Source: SHLQ01 sp964494395 (GTDB lineage: Bacteria; Actinomycetota; Acidimicrobiia; Acidimicrobiales; SHLQ01). From it: a stretch of DNA of 29,761 bases. Positions 1 through 7,645 of the stretch are shown here, in pieces. Every line of letters starts with the position of its first letter. Within the stretch, counting starts at the first letter, position 1. Both the position numbers and the translations under genes were made by a program. The stretch is from NCBI GenBank assembly GCA_964494395.1, contig CAZBTI010000033.1:1-29761 (forward strand), in the 5' to 3' direction. The notes under the pieces were generated by a model that did not search any database, was not told where the DNA came from, and was given only the letters and a program-made list of their open reading frames with translations.

Positions 1-61
1 GGAGCGAAAGCGACAGCGCATCGGGGAGCGAAAGCGACAGCGCATCGGGGAGCGAAAGCGA
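1..61. repeat. 24-bp tandem repeat, about 2.5 copies
   Basis: Positions 1-24 and 25-48 are identical and 49-61 repeats the first 13 bases. The unit begins GGAGCGAAAGCGACAGCGCA. The period is a multiple of three, so all frames stay open; in the favoured frame it encodes an acidic SESDSASG repeat. The array is cut by the window edge, so the true copy number is unknown. Confidence 0.85.
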
Positions 62-74
62 GCCCGAGACATGA
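1..74 (+). CDS. C-terminal tail of an upstream hydrogenase-operon gene (partial)
   Basis: Reading from position 3, an open frame runs from the window edge to TGA at 72-74 and encodes a Ser/Glu/Asp-rich tail ending SESEPET. The stop overlaps the ATG at 71 as ATGA, the same junction seen four more times downstream (1826, 2746, 3918 as TGATG, 6530), so I infer this is the end of the preceding operon gene. Only about 23 residues are visible, so the product cannot be named. In related operons a hydrogenase large subunit or maturation protease would be expected here. The alternative is that the frame at position 2 extends the next gene upstream as a Arg/Lys-rich tail; that frame is also open but gives an unlikely basic repeat. 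Confidence 0.35.
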   Translation, partial: SESDSASGSESDSASGSESEPET

Positions 75-361
75 GTGCCACCACCGTTGAGATTACCGCT
101 GACGGCAATCTGCGGATGACCGCAGAGGTTGCGGGCGAGTACTTTCCCGCCGATTCACTTGTGGCGGTGCGCCACGGTCTCGAGTTGTGGCTTATGCCGC
201 TGATCGGCCCCGAAGGTGGCGGCTTGCTACTCAAGCAGCGCAATGCTCGCGGCGACCGATCAACGCTGATCTGGGAAGCTCTGCCCGAGAACCCGCCGGT
301 CGGTGAATGTCCTGCTGTATGGGATGAACGCAGCGGCGCGCTACGGGTCGACGTGCGGTGA
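71..361 (+). CDS. Small hydrogenase-operon protein, function unknown (96 aa)
   Basis: A 96-residue protein with no signal peptide, membrane segment or cysteine pair; its single Cys lies in a GECPAVWDE stretch near the C-terminus. The sequence alternates hydrophobic and polar residues (for example LWLMPLIGPEGGGLLLKQRN) and looks like a small beta-rich domain. The start is the ATG overlapping the previous stop (ATGA), which suggests translational coupling; no clear Shine-Dalgarno is present. Position upstream of TPR, NifU-Rieske, NHL and hyp genes suggests a role in hydrogenase assembly or electron transfer, but that is inference from context. I recognise no named family. Confidence 0.75.
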   Translation: MSATTVEITADGNLRMTAEVAGEYFPADSLVAVRHGLELWLMPLIGPEGGGLLLKQRNARGDRSTLIWEALPENPPVGECPAVWDERSGALRVDVR

Positions 362-367
362 CTATGT

Positions 368-580
368 ATGGCCCACGAACACGACGACGAACCGCTCGCG
401 GTCGAAACCTACGTCACCGAACAATCCGGTCGGTGGGTCGTGGAGATTGCCGTCATCTTCCCCGACGAAGCTGTCCGAAAGACAGTGAACGAATACAACT
501 CCAAACGAGAAGCAGAGATTGCGGCCTCGCTGATCAAGCGTGGCGCCAACCGAGACATCGAAGGACCAGTTAATGGCTGA
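368..580 (+). CDS. Small hydrogenase-operon protein, function unknown (70 aa)
   Basis: A 70-residue acidic protein beginning MAHEHDDEPLAVETY. It combines a beta-strand-like part (GRWVVEIAVIFPDE) and a helical part (KREAEIAASLIKRG), which looks like a small alpha/beta domain. It starts 6 bp after the previous stop. ATG at 364 is in another frame, so ATG 368 is preferred although its ribosome-binding site is weak. Its end overlaps the following TPR gene by 8 bp (573-580), which supports a real coupled gene. No cysteines, signal or membrane segment. Context links it to the hydrogenase system; no specific function can be assigned. Confidence 0.72.
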   Translation: MAHEHDDEPLAVETYVTEQSGRWVVEIAVIFPDEAVRKTVNEYNSKREAEIAASLIKRGANRDIEGPVNG

Positions 581-1829
581 AACAAACACCATCGTGAATA
601 TGTTGCCCCGACCTCAACCGGTCGGCATTTTTCCGCTTCCCGCGGGCTACATGCTCATCCCGAACGGCCCCGGCCACGACGAGATACGCGAACAACTGCT
701 CGCTGGTAAGCGGCCGTCCGAGTTCCCGACTTCACTCAACTTCTACGAGCTGGCGTTGAACGATGACCTCGATGGAGCCGCTGCCGCACTCGTTGGAGAC
801 GACCTCATTGCGCGGACCAACCGGCTCGTGCTCGACCCGTCGCGTGAGCTTCTCGATTCGCTCTTGACCGACGATGAAATCGACTCCGCCCCAGGACTGC
901 GCTCGCACGTTGAGATGGTCGGCTTCGTGGTCGGCCTGCTGCTCGACCCGCCAAAGCCCGAGTCGACCGACGGAGAGTTTGCAGCGATGGCGCACTCGGC
1001 GGTGGCCACGCTTGCCCTCGAACGTCATGACACCGCTCTCGCAATCGAAGCGCTCGAGCAAGCAGCTCAGGCAGCGAATGAGGTCAGCGCTCCAATGGCA
1101 GGCCAATTGCTCGGTCAGCTGGCAAATGTCCAACTCGACGAGGGTGGCGACAAGCGAGCAGCGGTTACGTTCCAAGCTGCGGTCGACGCGCTCCAAGACT
1201 CCGATCTGCACGTGAGTCGGGCCGAACTCCACGTGTCGGCTGGAGCAATGTTCCAAGAGATGTCCGAGTCGGCTCCCCGCCTGATGAACCAGGCAATCAA
1301 CCACTACCACCAAGCACTGGCGTTGGTGAATGCCGAAACTGCACCCGAGACCTTCGCAATTGCGAACGCGAACCTTGGCTTGGCCTACATCACGATGCCG
1401 ATGACCGAAGCGTCCGACCAACTTCGTGTGGGCGTTGCTGTGCAGAGCATGCGCGAAGCGCTCGAGTACTTCACGCCCGAGACCCATCCGGATCGCTGGT
1501 CGAGCACACAACTCAACTTGGCCAACGCCCTCGTCTACATGCCGTCGAAGCACCAAGCCGACAACATCGCCGAGGCGGTTGGCTTGTACGAGGGTGTGCT
1601 TCAGCACCGCGACCGCGACTCAGATCCGCAAGGCCGTGCCCGTGTGCTCGCGAATCAGGGCAACGCGCTTGCCCACCTCGGTGTCTTTGACGACGCGAAG
1701 TCAAAGCTGCACGAGGCTCGATCGCTCTTCGAAGAATTCGAGGAAGAGGAAGCAGTGCGTTCAGTGCGCGGCGTCCTCGATGAAATTGCCCGTCACGAAT
1801 CTCTAATCCGTCAGGACTCCGACGCATGA
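573..1829 (+). CDS. TPR-repeat protein of the hydrogenase operon (418 aa)
   Basis: A soluble, mostly helical protein with tetratricopeptide-like pairs from about residue 140 onward: segments such as HDTALAIEALEQAAQAANE, QAINHYHQALALVNAE, EAVGLYEGVLQHRD and DDAKSKLHEARSLFEEFEE have TPR-type small/large residue spacing. The first 130 residues are a distinct N-terminal part with a Pro/Gly-rich start. TPR proteins usually act as protein-binding scaffolds, so a chaperone or assembly role for the hydrogenase or its iron-sulfur partner is plausible (inference). ATG 573 is chosen over the in-frame GTG at 540 because GAAGGA sits 8 bp upstream. The gene ends ATGA-overlapped with the NifU-Rieske gene, so the two are probably made together. 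Confidence 0.82.
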   Translation: MAETNTIVNMLPRPQPVGIFPLPAGYMLIPNGPGHDEIREQLLAGKRPSEFPTSLNFYELALNDDLDGAAAALVGDDLIARTNRLVLDPSRELLDSLLTDDEIDSAPGLRSHVEMVGFVVGLLLDPPKPESTDGEFAAMAHSAVATLALERHDTALAIEALEQAAQAANEVSAPMAGQLLGQLANVQLDEGGDKRAAVTFQAAVDALQDSDLHVSRAELHVSAGAMFQEMSESAPRLMNQAINHYHQALALVNAETAPETFAIANANLGLAYITMPMTEASDQLRVGVAVQSMREALEYFTPETHPDRWSSTQLNLANALVYMPSKHQADNIAEAVGLYEGVLQHRDRDSDPQGRARVLANQGNALAHLGVFDDAKSKLHEARSLFEEFEEEEAVRSVRGVLDEIARHESLIRQDSDA

Positions 1830-2749
1830 CCATGATCCAGCTAGGTAAGAAGCCCGCACCTGCCCCCGAGCCAGTCCCGGCCACCGACGTCCCCGAGATT
1901 GTCGGCTTCGAACAGCGTGCCAAGGCTGTCGACGAAGCGCTCGAAGCAGTCTACGAGCTCGATGCTGCGCCGAAGAAGGCCGCGATTGCGCTGAAGGACT
2001 CGGTCGAGCTGTTCCATCGTGAGGCCTTGGTCCACATGGTCAAGACGTTGAAGAATGACGAGAACGGCAAAGCGCTGTTGTTCGAGTTGGTCGACGATCC
2101 TGCTGTTCGTGCGGTGCTCGCACTTCACGGCATCATCCGAGCCGACCCGATGACGCGAGCAAAGATTGCGCTCGAAGATGTGCGCCCCTACCTGCAGTCC
2201 CACGGTGGCGATGTCGACTTGGTCAAGATCGAGGACGGCGCAGCGTTCGTGCGTTTGCAGGGCTCGTGCAACGGTTGCTCGATGTCGGCGGTGACCCTCC
2301 GAGAAGGCGTCGAGAAGGCGCTGGTCGAAGGTGTCGCTGAAATTGACCGCATCGAAGTACTCGAAGACGAACCAACCGCAGCGTTCATTCCGCTCGGCTC
2401 TATTGGCAAGAAAACCAACGAAGACACCGGCTGGGTATCAGGCCCAGGTGTCGAAGAGGTCGTCGAGGGCGAAATGCTTCGCTTCGACGTCGACACCGGA
2501 ATGAAAGAGCCAGACAGCTTCGTCGTCACCAACGTCGACAACCGGTTCGCCGTGTTCCGCAATGCGTGCGTTCATCAGGGCCTCACGCTCGACGGCGGCA
2601 TGCTCGACGATGGCATCATCACATGTCCGTGGCACGGCTTTAAGTTCGAGGCCAGCTCGGGCGAGTGCATCTCGGCCCCGGGAGCGCAGCTCGAGCAGAT
2701 TCCGACCCGTGTCGAAGATGGCAAGATTTGGGTTCGAGTAGCTGGATGA
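1826..2749 (+). CDS. NifU-domain/Rieske-domain fusion iron-sulfur protein
   Basis: A 307-residue protein with two recognisable iron-sulfur modules. Residues about 108-178 are a NifU C-terminal (Nfu-type) domain with the CNGC pair at 148-151, which in this family holds a [4Fe-4S] cluster between two subunits. Residues about 200-305 are a Rieske domain with C248-x-H250 and C267-x2-H270, the ligand set for a [2Fe-2S] cluster. The N-terminal 100 residues are helical and unassigned. No signal peptide or membrane helix is seen, so it is probably cytoplasmic. From memory, iron-sulfur proteins of this kind (HucE, HhyE) are encoded beside mycobacterial high-affinity hydrogenases and are proposed to pass electrons from H2 oxidation to the respiratory chain; a direct match could not be checked. 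ATGA overlaps couple it to both neighbours. Confidence 0.9.
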   Translation: MTMIQLGKKPAPAPEPVPATDVPEIVGFEQRAKAVDEALEAVYELDAAPKKAAIALKDSVELFHREALVHMVKTLKNDENGKALLFELVDDPAVRAVLALHGIIRADPMTRAKIALEDVRPYLQSHGGDVDLVKIEDGAAFVRLQGSCNGCSMSAVTLREGVEKALVEGVAEIDRIEVLEDEPTAAFIPLGSIGKKTNEDTGWVSGPGVEEVVEGEMLRFDVDTGMKEPDSFVVTNVDNRFAVFRNACVHQGLTLDGGMLDDGIITCPWHGFKFEASSGECISAPGAQLEQIPTRVEDGKIWVRVAG

Positions 2750-3918
2750 CCGAGTCGATTTCCGTTCGTCCGTTCCGGCCCGGCGAAGTTCCCGCCCCGG
2801 TCGTCGACGGTGACCCCGCGGGCGGCGCGCGGCCGGCGTTGTGGATGGGAGCTGAGGCCGCGGGTGGGTTGACGCTCCCCGACGCTCAGCCGAAGGCCAA
2901 TCAGATGTATGCCCCTCGAGGTGTTTGGTTAGACGACGACGTGCTGGTCGTTGCCGATACGGGCAACCACCGAGTGTTGATCTGGAGCGATCCGTCGTCC
3001 ATGTCGTCACACGCAGACGCCGATGTTGTCCTTGGACAACCCAACTTCGAAACCGAAGGGGCTCAAGCCGGCGGTCGCGGCCCAGAGAACGGCATGCGCT
3101 TGCCGACGGGCATTCTGGTTCACGAGGGCAAGCTGCTCGTCGCCGATGCGTGGAACCATCGCATCTTGATTTGGGACCAGATCCCGACCGATTCCGACAC
3201 GCCGGCCGACATGATTCTCGGCCAGGCGAATACAGCCGAGGTCGACGAGAACAGGGGAGGGGCATGCGGCCCACGCACGTTCTACTGGCCGTTCGGCATT
3301 GCCATGGTGGAGGGCACGTTCTACGTTGCCGACACGGGAAACCGTCGCGTCCTTGCATGGGACGGCATTCCTGGCCCCTCCGACGAACCACGCTTCGTAC
3401 TGGGGCAACCCTCAGCCGAAGTTCGCGACGAGAATCGGGGCGAACTTGGCCCGAGTAGTTTCCGCTGGCCCCACGACATCGCCGGCACCTCCGAGGTGGT
3501 CCACATCGCGGATGCTGGAAATCACCGGATTCTCGGCTGGCTGCCGAGCCCAGGCGGCGACCGCGACGCCGACACCGTTCTCGGCCAGACCGATTTCGTC
3601 TCCGGCGCCGAGTTCCCGTACGCACCGCAAACCCAGACATCGCTGCGTTTCCCCTACGCAATCGACATCGACGGCACCACCATGGCCGTAGCCGACACTG
3701 CGAACAATCGGGTCTTGCTGTGGGACTCGGTCCCCGAAGATTCAAGTGTCCCGGCCGATCGCGTACTCGGCCAACCCAACTTTGCCGTTAACGGCGAGAA
3801 CCGTTGGGACGTCGTTGGCCCGGACACGTTCTGCTGGCCATACGGGCTGTGCCTTCACGGTTCGAAGCTCGCAATATCCGACAGCGGCAACAATCGCGTG
3901 CTGATCTGGGATATCTGA
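2746..3918 (+). CDS. NHL-repeat beta-propeller protein (390 aa)
   Basis: Six NHL-type repeats are visible with the core (V/I)ADxxNxRVLxW: VVADTGNHRVLIW, LVADAWNHRILIW, YVADTGNRRVLAW, HIADAGNHRILGW, AVADTANNRVLLW and AISDSGNNRVLIW. Each is followed by a VLGQ-x-F/N segment, so this should be a closed six-bladed propeller. No signal peptide or membrane helix is present, so a cytoplasmic protein-interaction role is likely. ATG 2746 overlaps the previous stop (ATGA) and the end overlaps hypF (TGATG). Its fixed place between the NifU-Rieske gene and hypF suggests a scaffold or partner of the hydrogenase electron relay (inference). Some propellers of this type are enzymes, but no catalytic set is evident. 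Confidence 0.88.
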   Translation: MTESISVRPFRPGEVPAPVVDGDPAGGARPALWMGAEAAGGLTLPDAQPKANQMYAPRGVWLDDDVLVVADTGNHRVLIWSDPSSMSSHADADVVLGQPNFETEGAQAGGRGPENGMRLPTGILVHEGKLLVADAWNHRILIWDQIPTDSDTPADMILGQANTAEVDENRGGACGPRTFYWPFGIAMVEGTFYVADTGNRRVLAWDGIPGPSDEPRFVLGQPSAEVRDENRGELGPSSFRWPHDIAGTSEVVHIADAGNHRILGWLPSPGGDRDADTVLGQTDFVSGAEFPYAPQTQTSLRFPYAIDIDGTTMAVADTANNRVLLWDSVPEDSSVPADRVLGQPNFAVNGENRWDVVGPDTFCWPYGLCLHGSKLAISDSGNNRVLIWDI

Positions 3919-6233
3919 TGGCGGTTGCCACAGCCCTGCGAATTGAGGTCACTGGTGTGGTGCAAGGCGTCGGGTTTCGCCCGTTCGTCTATCGCCTCGC
4001 CAACGAGCTCAACATCACAGGTGTTGTTGGCAACGATGCAGCCCGAGTGTTCATTGAAGCGGTCGGCCAGCCCGACGCAATCGACGAATTCGTTTCTCGG
4101 CTGTCGACCGATGCGCCGCCATTGGCTCGTGTCGATGCGGTCAACGTCGAAACGCTGTCGTTACCCGTAAACACGCTCGACGACGACTTCCATATTGTGG
4201 CCAGTCGCGACGACCAAGGAGCCCGCACGATCATCTCGCCCGATTCCGCGGTCTGCAGCGACTGTGTGGCCGAGCTATTCGATCACTCGAACCGTCGCTT
4301 CGGGCACCCGTTCATCACCTGCACGAATTGCGGGCCACGCCACTCGATCATCTCCGACCTTCCCTACGACCGGTACAACACCACGATGGTCGACTTCGAG
4401 ATGTGCCAGGTATGTCGGGTCGAGTACGAAGCGCCAACGAACCGGCGCTATCACGCGCAACCAATCGGCTGCCATGACTGTGGTCCGCAGCTCTCCTTCG
4501 GAGCTCGGCTCGCCGAGCTGTCGACAGGGAATGCCCTAACCCGAGCTGCGAGCATGATTCGTGACGGCGGCATTATTGCCGTCAAAGGCATCGGCGGCTA
4601 CCACCTGATGTGCGATGCCACGAACACTGCTGCCGTTGCCGAGTTGCGGCGTCGCAAGAACCGGCCCGACAAGCCCTTTGCCATCATGGTTCGTTCGATC
4701 GAGCATGCTCGTGAGTTCGCCGAGCTCGCTAAGTCCGAAGTCGATGAGCTCACTTCGCCTGCGGCGCCCATCGTGCTCGCCAAGAGTCGTCAGTCGTCGA
4801 CGCTTCCGTCGTTGGTCGCACCGGGAAGCCCACTCATCGGTATGGTGCTCGGCTACACGCCCGTGCACCACCTGCTGCTCAACATGGTCGACGTGCCGCT
4901 CGTCGTGACCAGCGCCAATCCGCCGGGCGCACCGCTCTCGTACGGCCACGACACCATTCGAGAGCTGTTCTTCCTGTACGACGCAATCCTCGATAACGAC
5001 CGAGACATCCGAGTGCCCGTCGACGATTCGGTCGTGCGGCTCGTTGGCGACACGGCCGTGCCGCTACGTCGGGCCCGCGGATATGCGCCAATTCCGGTGA
5101 CGTTGCCCGGTGCTTCTCGATCGGTGCTCGCTGCGGGCGGAGAGCTGAAGAACACCTTTTGTTTGGCTTCAGGCGATCGGGCCTGGGTGAGCCAACATAT
5201 CGGCGATATGGAGAATCTCGAGACGCTCCACGCCTTTGAGCACATGGTCGACGAGTTCACGACGATGAACCATGTCGAGCCCGAAGTCATCGCCGTCGAC
5301 GGTCACCCTGGCTACCTATCGTCGAAGTGGGGTCGTCGAACCGCTGCTGCTCAGTCCCTCCCGATACTCGAAGTGCAACACCACCACGCCCATATCGCAG
5401 CGGTCATGGCTGAACACCAGCTCGACCCACACACCCCGGTCGTCGGCGTTGCGTTCGACGGCACCGGCTATGGCAGTGACGGCACGATCTGGGGCGGGGA
5501 AGTGCTGGTAGCCACCGCCACCTCGTTCACCCGGGTTGGGCATCTCCGACCAGCGCAACTGCCCGGGGGTGATGCCGCAATCCAAAACCCGAACCGCGTT
5601 GCGCTCGCCCAACTCGCCGCTGCTGACATTGCCTGGGCGGACGACCTCGCGCCGCTGGCCCAGTTGTCTACCGGCGAGCAAGCCATTCTCGAACAGCAAC
5701 TGGCACGGTCGATCAACTGCATCCCAACGACGAGTATGGGCCGGCTGTTCGACGCCGTTGCCTCGCTGCTCGGGCTCCGCCATCACGTGAGCTACGAGGC
5801 CCAAGCAGCCATTGAGCTTGAGGTACTTGCACAGTCTGGCGCCGGAGCTGAACAGCGGTATTCCTTCGTCATCGGAAACGACGGCGTGATCGACCAGCGG
5901 CCTGTACTTGCTGCAATCGTCAGCGATCTCCGAGCCGGTCGACCAAGTGCCGAGATTGCTTGGTGCTTCCACGATGCCGTTGCCGCAGCTGTGGCAGCCA
6001 TTGCTCTACGGGTCGCAGCGGAACATTCACTTAAGACCGTCGTGCTGAGCGGCGGCGTGTTCCAGAACACGCTCTTGGCTGAATTATGCACAGCCCGTCT
6101 GGCGACTGAGCTAGACGTACGCACCCACCGACTCGTCCCAGCAAATGACGGAGGCCTGTCGCTCGGACAAGCCTTCATTGCATCGCATTCCACTATTCAT
6201 CAGAACTCATCCCACCCGACCGAAGCTCCTTAG
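3918..6233 (+). CDS. hypF: Carbamoyltransferase HypF, [NiFe]-hydrogenase maturation
   Basis: HypF converts carbamoyl phosphate and ATP into a thiocarbamate on HypE, the source of the CN ligands of the [NiFe] active site. All expected modules are present in 771 residues: acylphosphatase domain (about 6-95) with VVQGVGFRPF; four zinc-finger CxxC pairs at 113/116, 135/138, 163/166 and 185/188; a YrdC-like domain (about 206-390) with KGIGGYHLMCDA and the KPFAIMV strand; and a Kae1-like domain (about 400-771) with the metal-binding HHHAH at 488-492, FDGTGYG and LSGGVFQN. Length is normal for HypF. The start is ATG 3918 in TGATG with the NHL gene; a longer reading has no support. Cytoplasmic. Confidence 0.97.
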   Translation: MAVATALRIEVTGVVQGVGFRPFVYRLANELNITGVVGNDAARVFIEAVGQPDAIDEFVSRLSTDAPPLARVDAVNVETLSLPVNTLDDDFHIVASRDDQGARTIISPDSAVCSDCVAELFDHSNRRFGHPFITCTNCGPRHSIISDLPYDRYNTTMVDFEMCQVCRVEYEAPTNRRYHAQPIGCHDCGPQLSFGARLAELSTGNALTRAASMIRDGGIIAVKGIGGYHLMCDATNTAAVAELRRRKNRPDKPFAIMVRSIEHAREFAELAKSEVDELTSPAAPIVLAKSRQSSTLPSLVAPGSPLIGMVLGYTPVHHLLLNMVDVPLVVTSANPPGAPLSYGHDTIRELFFLYDAILDNDRDIRVPVDDSVVRLVGDTAVPLRRARGYAPIPVTLPGASRSVLAAGGELKNTFCLASGDRAWVSQHIGDMENLETLHAFEHMVDEFTTMNHVEPEVIAVDGHPGYLSSKWGRRTAAAQSLPILEVQHHHAHIAAVMAEHQLDPHTPVVGVAFDGTGYGSDGTIWGGEVLVATATSFTRVGHLRPAQLPGGDAAIQNPNRVALAQLAAADIAWADDLAPLAQLSTGEQAILEQQLARSINCIPTTSMGRLFDAVASLLGLRHHVSYEAQAAIELEVLAQSGAGAEQRYSFVIGNDGVIDQRPVLAAIVSDLRAGRPSAEIAWCFHDAVAAAVAAIALRVAAEHSLKTVVLSGGVFQNTLLAELCTARLATELDVRTHRLVPANDGGLSLGQAFIASHSTIHQNSSHPTEAP

Positions 6234-6242
6234 GAGATCACT

Positions 6243-6533
6243 ATGTGTTTGGCAGTACCAGGAAAAGTCATCGACGTTCGCGACGAGCGCAACACTCGAA
6301 TGGCCACAATCGATTTTGACGGCATCACGAAAGACATATGTCTTGCGTACCTTCCGGACATGGAGATCGGCGATTACGCCATCGTCCACGTGGGCTTCGC
6401 AATCTCGAAGGTCGATGAGGCCTCGGCGCTCGAGACCCTTCAGATGTTCCGCGACCTCGGGATCTTGGAGGAGGAGCTCGGGATCGAACCCGAGGAAACA
6501 CTCGACCTTCGCGCGAGCGAGGTGCCGTCATGA
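6243..6533 (+). CDS. hypC: Hydrogenase assembly chaperone HypC
   Basis: HypC (HypC/HupF/HybG family) carries the Fe(CN)2CO unit with HypD and delivers it to the hydrogenase large-subunit precursor. The 96-residue protein begins MCLAVPGKV with the essential Cys2 exposed after Met removal, and has the family FDG-I-K-D-ICLAYLPD and IGDYAIVHVGFAI segments. The C-terminal 20 residues are a Glu-rich extension (LEEELGIEPEETLDL). An AGGAG box at 6232-6236, overlapping the hypF stop, lies 6 bp before the ATG. Its stop overlaps hypD by ATGA, fitting stoichiometric synthesis of the HypC-HypD complex. Confidence 0.97.
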   Translation: MCLAVPGKVIDVRDERNTRMATIDFDGITKDICLAYLPDMEIGDYAIVHVGFAISKVDEASALETLQMFRDLGILEEELGIEPEETLDLRASEVPS

Positions 6534-7645
6534 AGTATCTCGACGAGTTCAACGACCCCGAGCTAGCCAAGTCGCTCTTCGACGAGATCAAACGTGTGAG
6601 CACGAAGAAGTGGGCGATTATGGAGGTGTGCGGGGGTCAGACCCACGCCATCATTCGGAACGGTATCGACCAACTCTTGCCCGACGAGGTCGAACTCATC
6701 CACGGTCCGGGCTGCCCGGTGTGTGTCACGCCGCTCTCCGTCATCGACAAGGCACTGGAAATCGCGGCCCGAGATGACGTCATTTTCTGTTCGTTTGGCG
6801 ACATGCTTCGCGTGCCGGGAACCAAACGTGACCTGTTTCAAGTGAAGAGCGAGGGCGGCGACGTGCGCATCGTCTACTCGCCCCTAGATGCGGTCACGAT
6901 CGCCGAGGACAACCCCGACAAGGAGGTCGTCTTCTTCGCAATTGGATTCGAGACCACGGCGCCAGCAAACGCCATGTCGGTCCACCAGGCCAAGCAACGG
7001 GGGCTTACAAACTTCTCTGTCCTCGTTAGCCATGTCCTTGTTCCTCCCGCCATCGAAGCCATCGCTAGTTCGCCGACGAGCCGTGTCGATGGCTTCCTCG
7101 CTGCCGGCCATGTCTGTTCGGTAATGGGCACCTGGCAATACGGTCCGCTTATCGATGATCACGAGCTTCCGATCGTCGTTACTGGGTTCGAGCCACTCGA
7201 TGTCCTCGATGGGATACGTCGTGTCGTGGTGCAGTTGGAGAAGGGCGAGGCAAAGCTTGAGAACGCCTATCCACGAGTCGTCAACGAGAAGGGAAATGTG
7301 CTCGCCCAAGAGATGGTCGAAGACGTCTTCGAAGTGTGCGATAGGCAGTGGCGAGGCATTGGAGAGATTCCGCTGAGCGGATGGGAACTCTCCGAGCGCT
7401 ATGCAGACTTCAACGCAGAGACCCGCTTTGATGTTGGCGAGATCAACTCACCCGAATCCGAACTGTGTCGAAGTGGCGAGGTGCTGCAGGGGCTTATCAA
7501 GCCGAATGAGTGCGAAGCGTTTGGCAAGGAATGCACACCTCGAATGCCACTTGGCGCAACGATGGTGTCGAGCGAAGGCGCATGCGCTGCGTACTACCAA
7601 TACCGGCGTCTCGAAGGACAACGTGTCGAGGTCGGCGTTGGCTGA
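6530..7645 (+). CDS. hypD: Hydrogenase formation protein HypD
   Basis: HypD is the iron-sulfur scaffold on which the Fe(CN)2CO group is built together with HypC. The 371-residue length is typical. Visible family signatures are CGGQTH (34-39), IHGPGCPVC (cysteines 62 and 65), FFAIGFETTAPANA, and the C-terminal cysteine-rich block with FGKECTPRMPLGATMVSSEG and ACAAYYQYRR that binds a [4Fe-4S] cluster. The ATG overlaps the hypC stop (ATGA). The 3' end overlaps the probable hypE start by 23 bp. Confidence 0.97.
   Translation: MKYLDEFNDPELAKSLFDEIKRVSTKKWAIMEVCGGQTHAIIRNGIDQLLPDEVELIHGPGCPVCVTPLSVIDKALEIAARDDVIFCSFGDMLRVPGTKRDLFQVKSEGGDVRIVYSPLDAVTIAEDNPDKEVVFFAIGFETTAPANAMSVHQAKQRGLTNFSVLVSHVLVPPAIEAIASSPTSRVDGFLAAGHVCSVMGTWQYGPLIDDHELPIVVTGFEPLDVLDGIRRVVVQLEKGEAKLENAYPRVVNEKGNVLAQEMVEDVFEVCDRQWRGIGEIPLSGWELSERYADFNAETRFDVGEINSPESELCRSGEVLQGLIKPNECEAFGKECTPRMPLGATMVSSEGACAAYYQYRRLEGQRVEVGVG

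Noticed and set aside
732..1607. Long open frame on the minus strand opposite the TPR gene (291 codons).
   Set aside because: It is the antisense shadow of a well-supported gene in GC-rich DNA; its product is Arg/Val/Gly-rich without recognisable motifs.
2438..3745. 435-codon minus-strand frame opposite the NHL gene.
   Set aside because: Very arginine-rich, no motifs, and fully antisense to an NHL protein with six clear repeats.
3804..3917. Longer N-terminus for hypF from an upstream start.
   Set aside because: It overlaps the NHL gene, and the acylphosphatase domain begins just after ATG 3918.
7401..7622. Longer N-terminus for hypE inside hypD.
   Set aside because: The residues are an out-of-frame shadow of hypD, and the conserved HypE sequence starts after 7623.
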